A DNA stretch of 64,000 bases, taken from NCBI RefSeq assembly GCF_003967535.1, contig NZ_BIFR01000002.1, positions 310,001 through 374,000 of the forward strand, written 5' to 3'. Each line of letters starts with the position of its first letter. Positions within the stretch are counted from its first letter, which is position 1. The notes below the pieces were generated by a model. It did not search any database and was not told where the DNA came from. It saw only the letters and a program-made list of their open reading frames with translations. The position numbers and the translations under genes were made by a program. Shown here piece after piece: positions 34,526-42,829 of this stretch. This stretch comes from Tengunoibacter tsumagoiensis (GTDB lineage: Bacteria > Chloroflexota > Ktedonobacteria > Ktedonobacterales > Ktedonobacteraceae).

Positions 34526-35410
34526 ATGGATCAGCATCGCCTAGAATCAGTTCAAGAAGAACTTGCCAGGGCTTATGAGACGATTGCACAACAAAAAGAT
34601 GTAGTGGAACGGCTCCAGCAGCAACTGGAAAGAGAACAATTTGCGCAAGAGTTAAGACAGTTGATGGTTCGTTCATCTACGGCAAGCCAATTGCTTTCCC
34701 CTTTTACTCATTCGCGGCTCTTAGAGATGGTTGTCCAGACGGCTGCTGAGGTTATTTCTGCCGATGCTGGCTCGCTTTTTTTAATTGATGAGGAGGCACA
34801 GGAGCTCGTTTTTGAGGTTGCCATTGGACCAAAGGCCCGGCAAGTGAAGCAGTTTCATGTGCCATTGGGGCATGGTATTGCTGGACTGGTTGCAGTAAGC
34901 GGACAGCCAATGGCGATTGCGCATGCTGATCAGGATACACGCCTGGCACTTGACATTGCATTCTCTATTCAATATGTACCGAAGAGCATTCTTTGCGTTC
35001 CTCTTTTCTACAACGATAGAGTTATTGGCGTGATCGAATTACTGGATAAGCAGAAGAATGCGCTATTCACGCCAGAGGATATGTATATACTTGGACTCTT
35101 TTCGCATATGGCCGCCGTTGCTATTGGGCAATCGCGTTCGTATCACGATCAACAATCGTTGCTTCAATCACTTATTCATGCGTTTACCCAGGACAATGTA
35201 CAGCAGCGGCAACAACTCTATCAGCAGGCCGAATCTTTTTCTCATTGGGTAACTACAGAGGACCCTTCTTACGCCAGAATGCGCGAGCTGGTCACGCTTG
35301 TCAATGAGCTTTCACTTTATGGTGAGCAAGAAGCTGCCCTATGTAGTACTGTGCTCCAGGGGTTTGCACAGAGCCTTCGTCTGCGGAATCTCGCCGTTTT
35401 ACCGTCATAA
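34526..35410 (+). CDS. GAF-domain protein in the RiPP operon
   Basis: The 294-residue product has an N-terminal coiled coil (about 5-38, EELARAYETIAQQ, VERLQQQLERE) and a GAF domain (about 60-210, AGSLFLIDEEAQELVFEVA, GHGIAGLVAVSGQP, VPLFYNDRVIGVIELLDK). No kinase, cyclase or DNA-binding output domain follows; the C-terminal 90 residues are helical. GGAG is 7 nt before the ATG. It lies 28 bases after the synthetase and 41 before the protease, so it is part of the operon. It may sense a small ligand or tether the enzymes. The role is not known. Confidence 0.85.
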   Translation: MDQHRLESVQEELARAYETIAQQKDVVERLQQQLEREQFAQELRQLMVRSSTASQLLSPFTHSRLLEMVVQTAAEVISADAGSLFLIDEEAQELVFEVAIGPKARQVKQFHVPLGHGIAGLVAVSGQPMAIAHADQDTRLALDIAFSIQYVPKSILCVPLFYNDRVIGVIELLDKQKNALFTPEDMYILGLFSHMAAVAIGQSRSYHDQQSLLQSLIHAFTQDNVQQRQQLYQQAESFSHWVTTEDPSYARMRELVTLVNELSLYGEQEAALCSTVLQGFAQSLRLRNLAVLPS

Positions 35411-35451
35411 GACAGTAGCTAGACAGAAAAAGAATTGACAAAGGAGCAGTT

Positions 35452-36303
35452 ATGAAGATTGTTCCAGCCTGGAGTGCGCAATTTGCAGAGGATGCACTCC
35501 GTACAGTTGATCCCCTTCCCCCCCTTGAAGATAGCGTGACCTGGGAAGGCGTTTTCGGTAACAGTACAGGCAAGGGCGTAAGAGTTGCTGTTATCGATAG
35601 TGGGATAGATAGTACCCACCCTGCCTTTGACAAGGGCGTGAGCGGATATGTGGCAATTCATGAGGATAACGGATCAATTTTGTATGATACCGAGCCCCAT
35701 GAAGATGTGTTTGGGCATGGCACCGCCTGTGCAGGCATTATTCGTTCTATTGCACCTGACTGTGAGCTGTATAGTGTTCGTGTGCTGGGCTCAGCATTAA
35801 TTGGACGTGGAAGTACGTTTATGGCGGGTCTGCGTTGGGCCGTAGAAAATAATATGCACGTCTGTAATTTAAGCCTGGGAACTACAAAAAAAGAATTTTA
35901 TGCAAGCTTGCACGAGATAGCTGATAAAGCTTATTTCAATAATGTGCTGCTTGTCGCAGCGGCTAATAATCTTCCGATTCCAAGCTTTCCTTCCATGTAT
36001 TCCTCTGTTATTTCGGTTGCTGCTGATCAACAAAATGAATATGACATGCACCGGTTTTTCTATAATCCCGCTCCTCCAGTAGAGTTTGGTGCTCCAGGTA
36101 TAGAGGTACGTGTTCCCTGGCAGAACCATAGCTGGATTATGGCAACTGGCAATAGTTTTGCTGCCCCTCATATTACGGGTATGATTGCCAGTATTCTGGG
36201 CAAACATCCGGGTATAACTCCTTTCCAGGTAAAGAGCCTTTTGCGCTCGCTGTCTGCTAATTCAACTGTCTACAGGCAGAGAGGGCGCTCAGGTGATAGT
36301 TAA
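35452..36303 (+). CDS. Intracellular subtilisin-like protease (S8), probable leader peptidase
   Basis: The 283-residue protein has the S8 triad: Asp49 in VAVIDSGID, His89 in FGHGTACAG and Ser235 in GNSFAAPH, with the oxyanion asparagine in AAANN near 172. It has no signal peptide and no propeptide, so it acts in the cytoplasm. AAAGGAG lies 5-6 nt before the ATG. Its place between the synthetase and the exporter suggests that it removes the leaders of the precursors, like LanP proteases. The cleavage site is unknown; the boundary near GYSAD is likely but unproven. Confidence 0.92.
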   Translation: MKIVPAWSAQFAEDALRTVDPLPPLEDSVTWEGVFGNSTGKGVRVAVIDSGIDSTHPAFDKGVSGYVAIHEDNGSILYDTEPHEDVFGHGTACAGIIRSIAPDCELYSVRVLGSALIGRGSTFMAGLRWAVENNMHVCNLSLGTTKKEFYASLHEIADKAYFNNVLLVAAANNLPIPSFPSMYSSVISVAADQQNEYDMHRFFYNPAPPVEFGAPGIEVRVPWQNHSWIMATGNSFAAPHITGMIASILGKHPGITPFQVKSLLRSLSANSTVYRQRGRSGDS

Positions 36304-36361
36304 AGCGCACGAAGAGAAATAAGAAGGTAGCTCAAGGTTGGATTGAAGAAAAGGAGCGTCT

Positions 36362-37705
36362 ATGGATACTATACAGGAGGTTCGCTCTCAGGAGCGTCCA
36401 ACGAAGTCACCCTGGCTTATTAATCGTAATTACCGCCTATTATTCTTTGGTCAGGCTATTTCACTCATTGGTGATCAGTTGTCTGCCTATACCCTGTTGC
36501 TCTGGATTGTCCTTATTATCGCCCGAGACCAATCCTGGGCTCCAGTAGCCACTGGTGCGGTCCTTGTTGCTGGTATGGTGCCCAATCTTACCATTGGTCC
36601 GCTGGCAGGGGTATTTGTGGATCGTTGGAATCATCGTCTCACCATGCTGCGTACAGATCTCCTGCGGGCCATCTGCACGCTCTTTCTTCTCCTAGGGACC
36701 GGGATCGTCTCCATTCCATTTTTAACGTATAATCGTTATTCTTCTTTTGTACAACTGGCCATCTTGATTGTGGTGGCCTTCTTTATCAGCGCCTTCTCAC
36801 AATTTTTTGCGCCTGCCTACACAAGCCTTATTGCTGATATTGTTCCGGATAAGCAGCGTCCGCAAGCGGCTGCCTATGGTCAGGCAATGACATCTTTTGC
36901 GATGATTATTGGTCCTCCTCTAGCTGCTCCATTGCTTATTACCTTTGGTTTACAATGGGCTCTTTTCATTGATGTCTTATCGTATGTTGTTTCCCTTCTT
37001 ACGTTATGGGCTATTCGGCCTCCTGTTATGTCAACAGCGCAGGCGGCAAAGCATGGCAGTATCAAGCAAGAATTTGTAGCGGGGCTGCGTTTTTCCTTTG
37101 GTCATGAGATCATTCGGATGTTGATTGTGGTCTCGGTCATCACGGCTTTTGGTGTGGGAGCCTTTGAAAACCTGTACCTCTACTTCATTAAGCAGAACTT
37201 ACATACTGATGTCAAGATGATCGGTTTAATAGGTGCAGTGCTTAGTTTTGGCACAATTATTGGAGCCCTGTTTGCGAGCAGACTATGTACTGCCCTTGGA
37301 TCGAGCAAGACGCTTTACTCTGCATTGGCTGTGTTAGGCTGTATTATCATGGTGCTTTCGCGTATGACTAATTTTATCAGCGCTGTGATTGTTATTTTTC
37401 TGCTGGGCCTGGTTGCTTCATGCTTGCGGGTTGCAGTGGCCCCCCTGATGTTAGAGGTCACGCCAAAGCAACTGATCGGGCGTGTTGTGAGTGTGATGAA
37501 CCCCCTTGCGGCTGTTGCTTCCTTGCTCTCCGCTGTCATTGCAGGCATTTGTGCAGGCGTATTGCTTGTTCATTTTCAGGCTACTCTATTCTGGTTTCAT
37601 TTTGGGCCAATTGATACTATTTTTATTGGTGTTGGCCTTCTGTTCCTCATTGCGGCCTGTTACGCTTATCTATCGACACAAAGAAGGAGCAATAGCGATG
37701 CTTAG
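36362..37705 (+). CDS. MFS exporter
   Basis: The 447-residue protein has 12 predicted helices of the drug-exporter type. The cytoplasmic loop 2-3 signature is GVFVDRWNHR near residue 85, with repeated pattern SRLCTALGSSK in the second half. It begins with LINRNYRLLFFGQAISLIGDQLS, typical of MdtG-like transporters (the run is split: LINRNYRLLF and GQAISLIGDQ). It sits after the protease and overlaps the radical SAM gene by 8 bases, which suggests translational coupling. The likely job is export of the mature peptides. RiPP clusters more often use ABC transporters. Confidence 0.93.
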   Translation: MDTIQEVRSQERPTKSPWLINRNYRLLFFGQAISLIGDQLSAYTLLLWIVLIIARDQSWAPVATGAVLVAGMVPNLTIGPLAGVFVDRWNHRLTMLRTDLLRAICTLFLLLGTGIVSIPFLTYNRYSSFVQLAILIVVAFFISAFSQFFAPAYTSLIADIVPDKQRPQAAAYGQAMTSFAMIIGPPLAAPLLITFGLQWALFIDVLSYVVSLLTLWAIRPPVMSTAQAAKHGSIKQEFVAGLRFSFGHEIIRMLIVVSVITAFGVGAFENLYLYFIKQNLHTDVKMIGLIGAVLSFGTIIGALFASRLCTALGSSKTLYSALAVLGCIIMVLSRMTNFISAVIVIFLLGLVASCLRVAVAPLMLEVTPKQLIGRVVSVMNPLAAVASLLSAVIAGICAGVLLVHFQATLFWFHFGPIDTIFIGVGLLFLIAACYAYLSTQRRSNSDA

Positions 37706-39662
37706 CATGCCGTCTCACACCCCTTCGCCCCAGGGAGATAGCAGACAGACACCCGTCTTACTGATCAGCATGCCGTTTGGCCTCCTTGATTATCCTTCGC
37801 TCGCTCTTGGTCTATTGCAAGGATCGTTGCAGCCGTTACAGATACCGACCTCGACACTCTACTTCACGTTTAAATTTGCAGAGATGGTTGGGAGTATCTT
37901 TTACCAGCAGATTGCCAAAGGGCGTCCGATGATTCAGGATTTTATTGGCGAATGGATCTTTTCTGCGGCCCTTTTTGCTGAGAACAGCGAGACTGAAGCC
38001 TATATTCGCAATGTTGTCTATGGGGATATGGAATGTCATAACACTATCTATAAAACGGGTAAGGGTATCACAGAAGATTTTATTCAGGATATTCTTGCTG
38101 CGCGTGCAAAAACAGAGCTTTTTCTAAGTGAATGTGTAGAAGAGATCCTCCAGCATAATCCCGCTATAGTAGGCTTTACCAGTGTGTTTCAGCAGCATGT
38201 TGCATCTTTAGCTCTGGCAAAGCGTATTAAGGCCCGCAGTCCTGAGACTTGTATCATGATGGGTGGCGCCAATTGTGAAGGAATTATGGGTGTTGAACTT
38301 ATAAAACAGTTCTCATTTGTCGATGTCGTGGTCTCTGGCGAGGGAGATCAGATCTTTCCTGATCTGGTTAAGCGCATTCTGGCCGGGCAATCGATCTCTC
38401 ATTTGCAGGGAGTGTACACCAGGCGGAATGTACAGTTGCTCACAGCAGGGAAGAGCATCATGAATACTCCCTCTATTCGGAATTTAGATGCCCTGCCTTT
38501 TCCTCTGTTCGATGATTTTTTTGAGCAGTTGTCTCGTACCAGCATACGGCAGACAATCACGCCAGGCATTACATTTGAAACGTCGCGTGGCTGCTGGTGG
38601 GGAGAAAAGCACCATTGTACGTTTTGTGGACTGAATGGTTCTACCATGACCTATCGTAGCAAAACGGCTCAGAGAGCGATGGAAGAATTGCTGTATCTGA
38701 CCAATAGCTATCCTGATTGCGCTATCAGTGTCGTCGATAATATTCTTGACATGAAATATTTTAAGGATTTTATTCCTTCGCTTGCCGCTCTGCCAGGAAA
38801 TTTGCGTCTTTACTATGAAGTCAAAGCGAATTTGCGGAAAGAGCAGGTAAAATCTTTACGTGAAGCTGGCATCCTAATGATCCAACCTGGGATTGAAAGT
38901 TTAAGCAATCATGTTTTAGATCTGATGCGCAAAGGTGTCAAGGGTTTACAGAATATTCAGCTTCTCAAGTGGTGTAAAGAGTATGAAGTTGATGTGACCT
39001 GGAACTTGCTTTGTGGTTTTCCTGGTGAAGATCCCGCTGAATACAGACATATGGGCGAGATTTTGCCGCTTCTGACTCATCTGCGTCCGCCTTCGGGCAT
39101 TGCTCCGATTCGTCTGGACCGTTTTAGTCCAAATTATGATGAAGCAAAGGAGCATGGCTTTTATAATGTACGCGCCTATCCATCCTATCAGTATATTTAT
39201 CCTTTTTCGCCAGAAATCATCAACAATCTGGCATACTTTTTTATTTACGATTATGCTGACGAGCGGGATGTTGCCAGTTATACGCTTCCCATTGCTCAGT
39301 TTATGGTCATGTGGCATCAACAACATAGAAAGAGCCAGCTTTTTTTCCTGGATTATCAGGAGTATCTCATGATCTGGGACCTTCGTCCGGTGGCCACAGA
39401 GGCATTGGTAATTCTTACAGGTTTACAGAGGAGCCTCTATATCTTTTGCGATACGATTCGTAATCATCATCACTTGCAACAATTTGTTACAGAGCATGCA
39501 ACTCCAGAGGAAGAAGGGAAACCATTTGAAGAGTTCCTTGAGCCACTTATTCAAAAAGGCTTGATGCTTCAGGACGGTCATTCCTATCTGAGCCTGGCTG
39601 TTCAACGTCGACGTGAGTCGGAACGGCTGACCCAGCCTGCTGTCAAGCAGCTCCAGGCGTAG
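37698..39662 (+). CDS. B12-binding radical SAM enzyme, RiPP-maturation type
   Basis: The 654-residue product starts at the ATG at 37698, with AAGGAG 8 nt upstream, and overlaps the exporter gene. The B12-binding domain covers about 90-220, with PAIVGFTSVFQQHVASLALA and MMGGANCEGIMGVEL. The radical SAM domain has Cys299-X7-Cys307-X2-Cys310 (CWWGEKHHCTFCGLNG), a spacing and context seen in the family annotated as RiPP maturation radical SAM protein 1. Members are thought to C-methylate or otherwise modify precursor peptides. It is the last gene before the terminator at 39695. Which of the seven or eight precursors it acts on is open. Confidence 0.93.
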   Translation: MLSMPSHTPSPQGDSRQTPVLLISMPFGLLDYPSLALGLLQGSLQPLQIPTSTLYFTFKFAEMVGSIFYQQIAKGRPMIQDFIGEWIFSAALFAENSETEAYIRNVVYGDMECHNTIYKTGKGITEDFIQDILAARAKTELFLSECVEEILQHNPAIVGFTSVFQQHVASLALAKRIKARSPETCIMMGGANCEGIMGVELIKQFSFVDVVVSGEGDQIFPDLVKRILAGQSISHLQGVYTRRNVQLLTAGKSIMNTPSIRNLDALPFPLFDDFFEQLSRTSIRQTITPGITFETSRGCWWGEKHHCTFCGLNGSTMTYRSKTAQRAMEELLYLTNSYPDCAISVVDNILDMKYFKDFIPSLAALPGNLRLYYEVKANLRKEQVKSLREAGILMIQPGIESLSNHVLDLMRKGVKGLQNIQLLKWCKEYEVDVTWNLLCGFPGEDPAEYRHMGEILPLLTHLRPPSGIAPIRLDRFSPNYDEAKEHGFYNVRAYPSYQYIYPFSPEIINNLAYFFIYDYADERDVASYTLPIAQFMVMWHQQHRKSQLFFLDYQEYLMIWDLRPVATEALVILTGLQRSLYIFCDTIRNHHHLQQFVTEHATPEEEGKPFEEFLEPLIQKGLMLQDGHSYLSLAVQRRRESERLTQPAVKQLQA

Positions 39663-39680
39663 CCAGTTTGTGGAGAAGGC

Positions 39681-39741
39681 AAGAGGTGATCAAAGCGATG
39701 CGCGCAATATCTTAATCAAGTATTGCGCGCATCGCCCTCTT
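39681..39741 (+). terminator. Terminator of the RiPP operon
   Basis: A perfect 15-bp stem (GCGATGCGCGCAATA with TATTGCGCGCATCGC, 39695-39709 and 39721-39735) closes an 11-nt loop. An outer AAGAGG/CCTCTT pair extends it across a bulge. TCTTGTTTG follows on the plus strand. It lies 20-80 bases after the radical SAM stop. Confidence 0.85.
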
Positions 39742-39825
39742 GTTTGTCCTCTTCGTCTGGAAATTTTTAAGAAAGAGTGTGATCAGCGAGCATAACAAGT
39801 GCCCTTATGGCACAGCGTATCCTTC

Positions 39826-40188
39826 TTATCCTTGTTGTGCTTCAATTACGACCGCTGTACCATAACAGAGAACCTCTGTGACGCCCTGTGTGAGTTCCGT
39901 TGCGTCGTAGCGTACGGCAATAATTGCATTTGCACCCTGTTGGATAGCATGCTGGATCATCCGTTCATAGGCATCACTGCGTGTATGCTCACAGAGCTCA
40001 GTGAAAAGAGTAATATCGCCACCGGCTAGCGTTTGTAAGGCTGCCCCTAAAGTTCCAGCAATACTGCGCGAACGGACAACAATGCCGCGTACGATACCCA
40101 GTGTTTTGACGATTCGATATCCCTCCAGCTGATTGGCTGTGGTCACGAAATAGTGAATATTATGTTCTGTTGCTTGTTCCTGATACAT
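39826..40188 (-). CDS. YbjQ-family (DUF74) protein
   Basis: The 120-residue protein has the YbjQ pattern: FVTTANQLEGYRIVKTLGIVRGIVV, split as TTANQLEGYRIVK and LGIVRGIVVRS, then AYERMIQHAIQQGANAIIAVRYD. YbjQ proteins form pentamers and are annotated as putative metal-binding proteins; their role is not established. AAAGG lies 8 nt before the ATG. It is convergent with the RiPP operon. Confidence 0.92.
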   Translation of the reverse strand: MYQEQATEHNIHYFVTTANQLEGYRIVKTLGIVRGIVVRSRSIAGTLGAALQTLAGGDITLFTELCEHTRSDAYERMIQHAIQQGANAIIAVRYDATELTQGVTEVLCYGTAVVIEAQQG

Positions 40189-40243
40189 GCTTTGTGCCTT
40201 TCAATGCTTTATAGAGGTGAAAATCACAATACAATTGTAACAC

Positions 40244-41338
40244 TTATAGATACATTTTTGGAGTCTTTTTATGGCCAAATTTAAGAAAAGTGCTGATAAC
40301 ATCCTGTGCTTTATTACTATCTACAGGATCTAAAAGCTCTTCATTATCTTCAGAAGTTTCTTCGTGAGCTTCCCATGTGCCGCAGTAATCAACGATGGCT
40401 TGCCAACGTTGTTGTAAGGAGAAGGTGATAGCTCGCACGAATTCAAGATACACAAATCTTTCAAGCCAGCCTGGATGAGCGTGGCTGGTAAGCACAGCTC
40501 GTGGTCGAGCATTGGGGATACGGCTAGTTGTGATGCTTAGCATGCCATAATCTGATTGAAACAATGGGGATGGCGGTAGATCGTCTAAGCCAGCGGCATG
40601 AATCTTCACAAGATAATCACCATCTGGCGGTATATAGAGCAGATCGGGGGTCACTGCGCGAAATTGTTTCATTGCCCCCAGGCTGTGATCCACTGTGAAT
40701 GGCTGTGTCAGATATGCTGGCAATCGGTAAGCCCGCCCCAGATACTGCTCAGCGCTCTCTACTTCTTTCCTATCAAAGGCATAATAGAATGTATCTTTCC
40801 AGGTTGAGGTAATCTCCTCTTTAAAAACCTGGATCTGAAAGCCGAGTTCTTCAGCAATACCTTTCACCGAAGAAATTTCCCCTAGCGCTCCCTGTCCAAT
40901 CTGTGCCTTTGGCCCCAGCCATAGCTCTCGTGGTAGAAGTTGTTGGTGTAATTGGGCGAGAAACTGATCGGCTGGCATCACTGCAATCTCTTTTGTAAAA
41001 TTGAGTGTCCCAACATAATCAATTCCCAACGCTTTAATTAAGCGAATAGTTTCATCTTGCGCAGTTAAATATGGGACGGGGATTGTGCCTCGTGTCTCAA
41101 CAGGCCTGGGGCGGAAGATAAGTGCTACAGAGACTGTGTTGAGCTCTCTTGCCCGCTTTTGAACGTGTTTAAGGATATTCTGTTGACCTGGAATAAGGCC
41201 ATCAAAAACGCCAAATGTTAAGATGCAGCCCCCAACCTCTGAAAAAAAAGAGCTATGAGGAAGCCCTTCAATGTCGAAGGAGACTATTTCCACTTCTTTT
41301 CCATCCGATTTATCCTGTACTTTAGATACGTCGTTCAC
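40244..41338 (-). CDS. Degenerate RibF-like (FAD synthetase/flavokinase-like) protein
   Basis: The 364-residue protein follows the RibF plan. The N-terminal nucleotidyltransferase-like half has LTFGVFDGLIPGQQNIL, where functional enzymes have FDGxHxGH; the two histidines are missing. ELWLGPKAQIGQGALGEI matches the family VGxDFRFGxxRxG region but is also changed. The C-terminal half keeps EQYLGRAYRLPAY and the flavokinase-like end (HAHPGWLERFVYLEF). It therefore looks like a paralogue that lost FMN adenylation. The GTG start has GGGAGGAG 10 nt upstream and a consensus promoter upstream. A true ribF should exist elsewhere in the genome. Confidence 0.75.
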   Translation of the reverse strand: MNDVSKVQDKSDGKEVEIVSFDIEGLPHSSFFSEVGGCILTFGVFDGLIPGQQNILKHVQKRARELNTVSVALIFRPRPVETRGTIPVPYLTAQDETIRLIKALGIDYVGTLNFTKEIAVMPADQFLAQLHQQLLPRELWLGPKAQIGQGALGEISSVKGIAEELGFQIQVFKEEITSTWKDTFYYAFDRKEVESAEQYLGRAYRLPAYLTQPFTVDHSLGAMKQFRAVTPDLLYIPPDGDYLVKIHAAGLDDLPPSPLFQSDYGMLSITTSRIPNARPRAVLTSHAHPGWLERFVYLEFVRAITFSLQQRWQAIVDYCGTWEAHEETSEDNEELLDPVDSNKAQDVISTFLKFGHKKTPKMYL

Positions 41339-41434
41339 AGGCTATCTACTCCTCCCTATGATTATTTTTCGCTCTATGCAAATAATGAATCTAATGGATG
41401 GATACTTTTCTGGCACCCTTTTCCTTCTGTTCAT

Positions 41435-41463
41435 AGTGTAATCAAAATCAATAGAAATGTCAA
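41435..41463 (-). promoter_or_regulatory. Sigma-70 promoter of the RibF-like gene
   Basis: On the minus strand TTGACA (41463-41458) is followed after 17 bases by TACACT (41440-41435). The predicted start near 41428 is about 90 bases before the GTG start codon. Confidence 0.65.
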
Positions 41464-41645
41464 TAACTTTGTGTAAGTTTGGATAAGCTTTAGGAAGGTG
41501 AGGAAAGTTTTGAAAATGTATGCAAAATTTGCAGGGGGCCAGGGCTTCACTCTCCTGATAACGTGTTCATACCCAGGGTTCACTCCGCAATGTAAAAATG
41601 GAGCCTCCAGAAGAGAAGCGTGTGCAGAGATCATCTTCTGCGAGG

Positions 41646-41680
41646 AAACCTCATGAGAGGCTTCTCATGGAGGTTTTTTT
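41646..41680 (+). terminator. Rho-independent terminator upstream of the Lrp-type gene
   Basis: AAACCTCATGAGA pairs with TCTCATGGAGGTTT (one bulged base) and seven T residues follow. There is no plus-strand gene upstream of it, so it probably ends a leader RNA or small RNA starting around 41470-41520. See the finding on 41500-41680. Confidence 0.8.
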
Positions 41681-41747
41681 AGTGTAAAATTTTAAAAAGT
41701 AAGCTATTTAGCGACATTTACTTACAATATCACAAGGGAAATAGAAT

Positions 41748-42230
41748 ATGGCTTTACCAATGAATGAAAAATTATTGGATGAGACTGGCTGGCTGTTGCT
41801 GCAAGAATTACAACAGAATGCGCGTCTTTCTTATAGTGAATTGGGACAGCGTGTGGGACTGTCATCACCAGCGGTGGCTGATCGTATGCGTAAGATGGAG
41901 GAAGCCGGTATTATTACTGGCTATCGTACTGAGATCAATCTTGGGAAGCTCGGTTTGCCTATGATGGCCATCATTCGCCTGGGAAGCTTTGCGGGTCAGA
42001 GTTGCAATAGTGTGGCTGCACAGGTAGGCCAGATTCCTGAAGTACTTGAATGCTATCGGGTGACAGGGAGTGATTCGGTGATTGCGAAGGTTGTAGCAGG
42101 TTCGGTCGAGCATCTGGGGAAAGTCGTCGATCAACTCTCTCTCTATGGCTTGCCAACCACATCACTGGTCATCTCCAAAGGCCGCGAATCCCGTTTGATT
42201 ACTCATGAGATAGTTAAGTGCGTAGAGTGA
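41748..42230 (+). CDS. Lrp/AsnC-family transcriptional regulator
   Basis: The 160-residue protein has the AsnC-type helix-turn-helix (LLQELQQNARLSYSELGQRV, SSPAVADRMRKMEEAGIITGY) at about 17-60 and a RAM ligand domain (MMAIIRLGSFAG, VLECYRVTGSDSVIAKV). Such regulators respond to amino acids. A terminator hairpin 68 bases upstream suggests attenuation of its own message. The neighbours are unrelated, so the targets are unknown. Confidence 0.95.
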   Translation: MALPMNEKLLDETGWLLLQELQQNARLSYSELGQRVGLSSPAVADRMRKMEEAGIITGYRTEINLGKLGLPMMAIIRLGSFAGQSCNSVAAQVGQIPEVLECYRVTGSDSVIAKVVAGSVEHLGKVVDQLSLYGLPTTSLVISKGRESRLITHEIVKCVE

Positions 42231-42558
42231 ACTATATCTATACCATAAGACATTGGAAACTTGACAGTGTGATTGTGAAGTGACCTTTGCAGAATAAAGT
42301 CTGTGAGCATTGACGAGAAGATCCTTGTTCGCTCTATTTGCCATACACAAAGCCATACAGAAGCTGGGATGCTTCAATTCTAGATCCCGGCTTCTGGCTA
42401 TCAGACCTGAGTTGCACTCAATCATCCTCATCAAAAAAGCCTCTCAAATTCTAAAGCCATTTCTCGAATTTTCTTTCATAATCAATGTTATTGCCCTGAA
42501 TTGCTTTCGATTCTCCCTGTATTTTAGCACAAAAAGACGATACACTAGAAGCATCACA

Positions 42559-42747
42559 ATGTTCTCTTATCTCATAAAAAAAAGGCAAGGGCTCGCAATG
42601 ATTATTCTTCTAACTTCTCTTGGTTTGTTGCTTTTATTGGATATTGCTGCACTACGCTGGGGTGTGGATAGTCGAGATAGTATTGAGAGTAACGAGTGGG
42701 AACACCGGTTGGAACAGGTTCGTAAACAACTCTCAGAAGCGTGCTAA
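42559..42747 (+). CDS. Small single-helix membrane protein
   Basis: The 62-residue product has one hydrophobic helix (GLAMIILLTSLGLLLLLD) and then IAALRWGVDSRDSIES and a charged helical tail. The RWGVDSRD end is a pattern I recall from small membrane proteins of Chloroflexota and relatives, but I cannot name the family. No strong ribosome binding site is seen. A perfect terminator hairpin follows, which supports its being a gene. Confidence 0.6.
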   Translation: MFSYLIKKRQGLAMIILLTSLGLLLLLDIAALRWGVDSRDSIESNEWEHRLEQVRKQLSEAC

Positions 42748-42755
42748 CTCTGCAA

Positions 42756-42780
42756 GAGAGAGCTCAATTTGAGCTCTCTC
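42756..42780. terminator. Hairpin terminator, possibly bidirectional
   Basis: GAGAGAGCTC pairs perfectly with GAGCTCTCTC around a 5-nt loop. It lies between the small membrane gene and the end of the leftward glycosidase gene. The T content after it is low. Confidence 0.65.
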
Positions 42781-42829
42781 GGGTTCTTGGGTCGGGCCCA
42801 CTTCCTGATGTTCTTCCGATGCGCAAAGC

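Noticed and set aside
35869..36207. A minus-strand frame (112 codons) opposite the protease gene
   Set aside because: It is opposite the catalytic region of the S8 protease; composition fits a shadow.
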